A stretch of DNA of 64,000 bases, taken from NCBI RefSeq assembly GCF_024464595.1, contig NZ_JANHAW010000002.1, positions 1,178,001 to 1,242,000 on the forward strand. Direction: 5' to 3'. Positions within the stretch are counted from its first letter, which is position 1; every line of letters starts with the position of its first letter. A program made the translations under genes and the position numbers. Shown in pieces: positions 61,126-64,000 of the stretch. The notes under the pieces are model-generated. The model was not told where the DNA came from and searched no databases. It was given only the letters and a program-made list of their open reading frames with translations. The DNA comes from Halobellus litoreus (GTDB lineage Archaea; Halobacteriota; Halobacteria; Halobacteriales; Haloferacaceae).

Positions 61126-64000
61126 CTATCGGGAGTCGATGTCGAGCGCCCGGACGAGCAGTTCGACGGGATGCGGTGGGTGCTCGGAGACGAGCGCGCT
61201 GTCGCCGATCTGGCTCCGGCAGGAACCACCGGGGGCGACCACCTGCGTGGCCTCGCTGGCTCGGATCTTCTCGAACAGCAGTTCGGCGATCGACGTGGAG
61301 ACGTCGTAGTGTTCGGCCTCGTATCCGAAACTGCCGGCCATCCCGCAGCAGCCGGAGTCGAGCGGATCGACGTCGTAGCCCGCCCGCCTGAGAACGCCGA
61401 CGGCGTGGTGGTCCTTCCCCGCGGCGTGCTGGTGGCAGTGACCGTGGTAGGCGAGCGCGTCCGCTTCCAGTCCCTCTCGAACCGGCAACTCCTCGACGAG
61501 TCGATGGACATCGAGGTACTCGCAGACGCCGTAGGAGTGACCGGCGACCCGCTCGGCGGCGTCCGTGGCCAGGAGGTCCGTGTACTCGTCCTGGAAGACC
61601 ACGGCGTCGCTCGGTTCGACCGCGACGACCTCCCACCCGTCGTCGAGGTAGTCGGTGAACGCGTCGACGTTCGTGCGGGCGCGGTCGGCCGCGCGGTCGA
61701 GCAGGCCGACCGAGTAGGCCGCCCGCCCGCTGGGAGCGAGGTCGTCGGGGACGTGAACGTGGACCCCGGCGGCTTCGAGGACGCGAACGGCCGCCTTCCC
61801 GGGTTCGGGGTAGCTGTAGTTCGTGTACGTGTCCGGGAACAAGAGGACCTTGCGGTCGGCCTCCGCCGCCGAGACGGCCGAGTCGCGTCGCCGGAACCAC
61901 TCGACGAGCGACTCCTCGGCGAACGGCGGGAGCGAGCGCTCGGGGGCGATCCCGAAGACCCGTTCCATCACGACGTCCGACCCGGGAAGCTCCATCGCCC
62001 AGTTCGAGAGCGGCGCGAGCCGCGAGCCCCACTTCGAGGCCGCGTCGATGTTCCCGAACAGCTTCGAGCGCAGCCCCGATCCCTCCTCCTCGTGGTATTG
62101 GTGCTTGAGTTCGGCCTTGAGCTTCGCCATATCGACGCCGGTCGGACAGTCCGATTTGCAGCCCTTGCAGCCGACGCAGAGATCGAGGACGTCCTCCTGG
62201 AAGTCCGCTGACCGCAGGCGCTCTTCGGGAATCTCGCCGCTTATTGCTGCCCGGAGCATATTCGCGCGTCCCCGCGTCGTCGCCAGTTCGTCGTCGGTGG
62301 CGCGGTAGGTCGGACACATCACGTCGGTGTCCTGCTGGCGACACGTCCCGCAGCCGTTGCACAGTTCGACGAGGTGAGAGAAGCCGCCCTCCTCGGAGAA
62401 GTCGAGTTTCGTCTGCGGTTCGATCGAGGAGTACGCCGCCCCGTAGCGGAGGTGCTCTCGCATATCCGTCGGGTCGTCGTCGCGGTAGACGACCTTCCCC
62501 GGGTTCATCCGCCAGTCGGGGTCGAACGCCGTTTTGAGCTCTTGGAACGCCGTCCAGAGCTGTTCGCCGTACATCTTCGGGTTGAACTCGGTCCGCGCGA
62601 GCCCGTCGCCGTGCTCGCCGGAGAACGCGCCGTGGTGTTCGACGACGATGTCGGTGACGTCGTCGGTGATCGAGCGCATCGTCTGGACGCCCTCGTCTTC
62701 CTTCAGCGAGAGAATCGGCCGGATGTGCAGCGTGCCGCTCCCGGCGTGCGCGAAGTACGCCGCGGAGGTCCCGTGGTCGTCGAGGATGTCCATGAACTTC
62801 TGCGTGTACTCGGCGAGTTCCGCCGGCGGGACGGTCGCGTCCTCGATGAACGGGTACGGCTTCGGGTCGCCTTCGAGGCTCATCAGGAGCGGAATCGCCG
62901 CCTTCCGGAGCTTCCAGAGGTCCGCCTGCGACTCGTCGGTGTAGGCCTCGATGACGTCGAAGGCGTCGCCGCCGTCGACGAATCGGTCGGTGACCTCGGC
63001 GATCGCCGCCCCGAAGTCGTCGACGAGTTCGGAGTCGAACTCGATCATCAGCGCCGCGGCCGTGCCTTCCGGAATCGGTTCCTCGTAGCGGGCGTACTGC
63101 TCGGATTCCCTGGCGAGCCGGAACACCTCCGCGTCCATCAACTCGACGGCGCTCACGTCGTGTTCGAGGGCCCTGGGCACGGCCTCGAGCGCGTCGATCA
63201 GGTCGTCGAAGCAGTACAGCGCCAGCGCCGTCTCCTCTGGCTTCGTGACGAGCGACAGTTCGGCCTCGACGACGACGCCGAGCGTCGACTCGGCCCCGAC
63301 GAAGAGCTTCGAGAGGTTGATGACCTCGTCGCCGGCGTCGTTCTCGTAGATCACCTTGTCGAGGTTGTACCCCGAGACGTTCCGCTTCAGGTCGGGGTAG
63401 CGGGCGTCGATCTCCGCGTCGTTCTCCTCGACCATCCGGCGGACCGTGCGATGCAGTTCGGCCTCGCGCGTGTCGCGGGCGAGGAGTTCCTTCCACTCCG
63501 GCCCGTCCAGGACGACCTCTCTCGTTTCGATCAGGCTGCCGTCGGCGAGGACGACCGTCAGCCGCTCGGTGTACGCGTCGGTGATCCCGTATCTGACCGA
63601 GTGCGCGCCCGTGGAGTTGTTGCCGATCCCGCCGCCGACCGTCGCCCGGTTCGACGACGCCGGGTCGGGCGCGAACTTCAGCCCGTCCTCGGCCAGGCGC
63701 GCGTCGAGGTGGTCCTGGACGACGCCCGGCTGGACCACCGCCCGCTGCTCCTCGGGCCGGACGTCGAGGATGTCGTCCATATGCGTCGAGACGTCGACGA
63801 CCAGACAGCCGGGACCGACCGCCTGTCCGCCGAGCGACGAGCCGGTCCCGCGGGCGATGACCGGGACGTCGTGGTCGGCGGCGGTCGCGACTGCGGCCCG
63901 GACGTCGTCGACGTGTTTCGGCTCGACGACGCCCGCGGGGCGGGCCTGGTAGATGCTGCCGTCGGTCGCGTAAAGGACCTGTGCGTACTCGTCGAAGCGC
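61126..64000 (-). CDS. FAD-linked oxidase fused to iron-sulfur (GlcD-GlcF-like) dehydrogenase, partial
   Basis: At least 957 residues, running off the window (its N-terminus is missing; the frame is open to base 64000). The FAD_binding_4 domain has VIARGTGSSLGGQAVG and SNRATVGGGIGNNSTGAH. Then FAD_oxidase_C, and a GlcF-like part with two iron-sulfur motifs (CNGCGTCRQQ and CVGCKGCKSDCPTG) and a CCG-type SGCCGMAGSFGY. Such fusions oxidise glycolate or D-lactate and pass electrons to quinone. Next to malate synthase, a glycolate-to-glyoxylate role is attractive; D-lactate dehydrogenase is the alternative. Confidence 0.92.
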   Translation of the reverse strand, partial: RFDEYAQVLYATDGSIYQARPAGVVEPKHVDDVRAAVATAADHDVPVIARGTGSSLGGQAVGPGCLVVDVSTHMDDILDVRPEEQRAVVQPGVVQDHLDARLAEDGLKFAPDPASSNRATVGGGIGNNSTGAHSVRYGITDAYTERLTVVLADGSLIETREVVLDGPEWKELLARDTREAELHRTVRRMVEENDAEIDARYPDLKRNVSGYNLDKVIYENDAGDEVINLSKLFVGAESTLGVVVEAELSLVTKPEETALALYCFDDLIDALEAVPRALEHDVSAVELMDAEVFRLARESEQYARYEEPIPEGTAAALMIEFDSELVDDFGAAIAEVTDRFVDGGDAFDVIEAYTDESQADLWKLRKAAIPLLMSLEGDPKPYPFIEDATVPPAELAEYTQKFMDILDDHGTSAAYFAHAGSGTLHIRPILSLKEDEGVQTMRSITDDVTDIVVEHHGAFSGEHGDGLARTEFNPKMYGEQLWTAFQELKTAFDPDWRMNPGKVVYRDDDPTDMREHLRYGAAYSSIEPQTKLDFSEEGGFSHLVELCNGCGTCRQQDTDVMCPTYRATDDELATTRGRANMLRAAISGEIPEERLRSADFQEDVLDLCVGCKGCKSDCPTGVDMAKLKAELKHQYHEEEGSGLRSKLFGNIDAASKWGSRLAPLSNWAMELPGSDVVMERVFGIAPERSLPPFAEESLVEWFRRRDSAVSAAEADRKVLLFPDTYTNYSYPEPGKAAVRVLEAAGVHVHVPDDLAPSGRAAYSVGLLDRAADRARTNVDAFTDYLDDGWEVVAVEPSDAVVFQDEYTDLLATDAAERVAGHSYGVCEYLDVHRLVEELPVREGLEADALAYHGHCHQHAAGKDHHAVGVLRRAGYDVDPLDSGCCGMAGSFGYEAEHYDVSTSIAELLFEKIRASEATQVVAPGGSCRSQIGDSALVSEHPPHPVELLVRALDIDSR

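Noticed and set aside
61079-63496. Second long minus-strand frame inside the FAD/iron-sulfur gene
   Set aside because: Shifted-frame shadow rich in Arg; the true frame shows all cofactor motifs.

Overview
The window is about 64 kb of very GC-rich archaeal chromosome. The proteins are strongly acidic (Asp/Glu-rich, Lys-poor). The gene set is archaeal: aIF2-gamma, Rpo7, Spt4, S24e, L15e, a Kae1-Bud32 fusion, ABCE1/Rli, PINA, the SAMP-activating E1 UbaA, Bat-type HTH regulators and type-H malate synthase. Together these place it in the class Halobacteria (haloarchaea). The genus cannot be fixed from this stretch. Many genes have a TATA-like TTTA/TTTT element about 25-27 nt before the start codon, the usual leaderless haloarchaeal arrangement. 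aIF2-gamma is an exception, with a clear Shine-Dalgarno leader.

Layout: 1-8.4 kb holds the end of a nucleotide-sugar epimerase gene, a NikR-type nickel regulator, small membrane and zinc-ribbon proteins, a Nudix hydrolase coupled to mutL, and a KDG kinase. tRNA-Thr(GGT) follows at 8.5 kb, then riboflavin synthase and a PrsW-type protease. From 11.4 to 20 kb is the informational core: FAU-1, aIF2-gamma, a PIN nuclease, Rpo7, Spt4, dephospho-CoA kinase, S24e, Kae1-Bud32 and RdgB. From 20 to 31.7 kb come a chemotaxis-type transducer, PINA, a PAS histidine kinase, HisE, an amino-acid permease with a TrkA-type partner, F420:NADP reductase, small membrane proteins and a HAD phosphatase. From 31.8 to 43.1 kb come leuS, a Rieske protein, ubaA, a Bat-like regulator divergent from a stand-alone NuoCD, mutS and a TrkA/RCK protein. 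From 43.5 to 48.5 kb is a sulfur-handling cluster (two YeeE/YedE half-transporters, MBL-rhodanese, TusA, two DsrE proteins, and a rhodanese further on). From 48.5 to 53.4 kb come L15e, an EMC6-like protein, Rli/ABCE1, RNA 3'-phosphate cyclase and UspA. After an AT-rich gap, 53.8-64 kb is a catabolic block: CoA ligase, amidohydrolase, GMC oxidoreductase and malate synthase on one strand, a divergent IclR regulator, and a GlcD/GlcF-type flavin/iron-sulfur dehydrogenase running off the window. The dehydrogenase would make glyoxylate and malate synthase would consume it, so this looks like an IclR-controlled C2 (glycolate-like) utilisation module.

The most unusual signals are non-coding. (1) A roughly 154-nt stretch at 43197-43350, between convergent genes, folds into nested perfect helices closed by a 9-bp stem. 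A minus-strand TATA-like box sits 26 nt before its end, so it looks like an undescribed structured RNA gene. (2) Two copies of a roughly 170-bp structured repeat lie upstream of unrelated genes (18729-18898 and 39262-39432). (3) A degenerate copy of the 3' end of pinA follows the histidine-kinase gene, so that gene is bracketed by direct repeats as if inserted. Several inverted repeats and tandem repeats in promoters are also listed.
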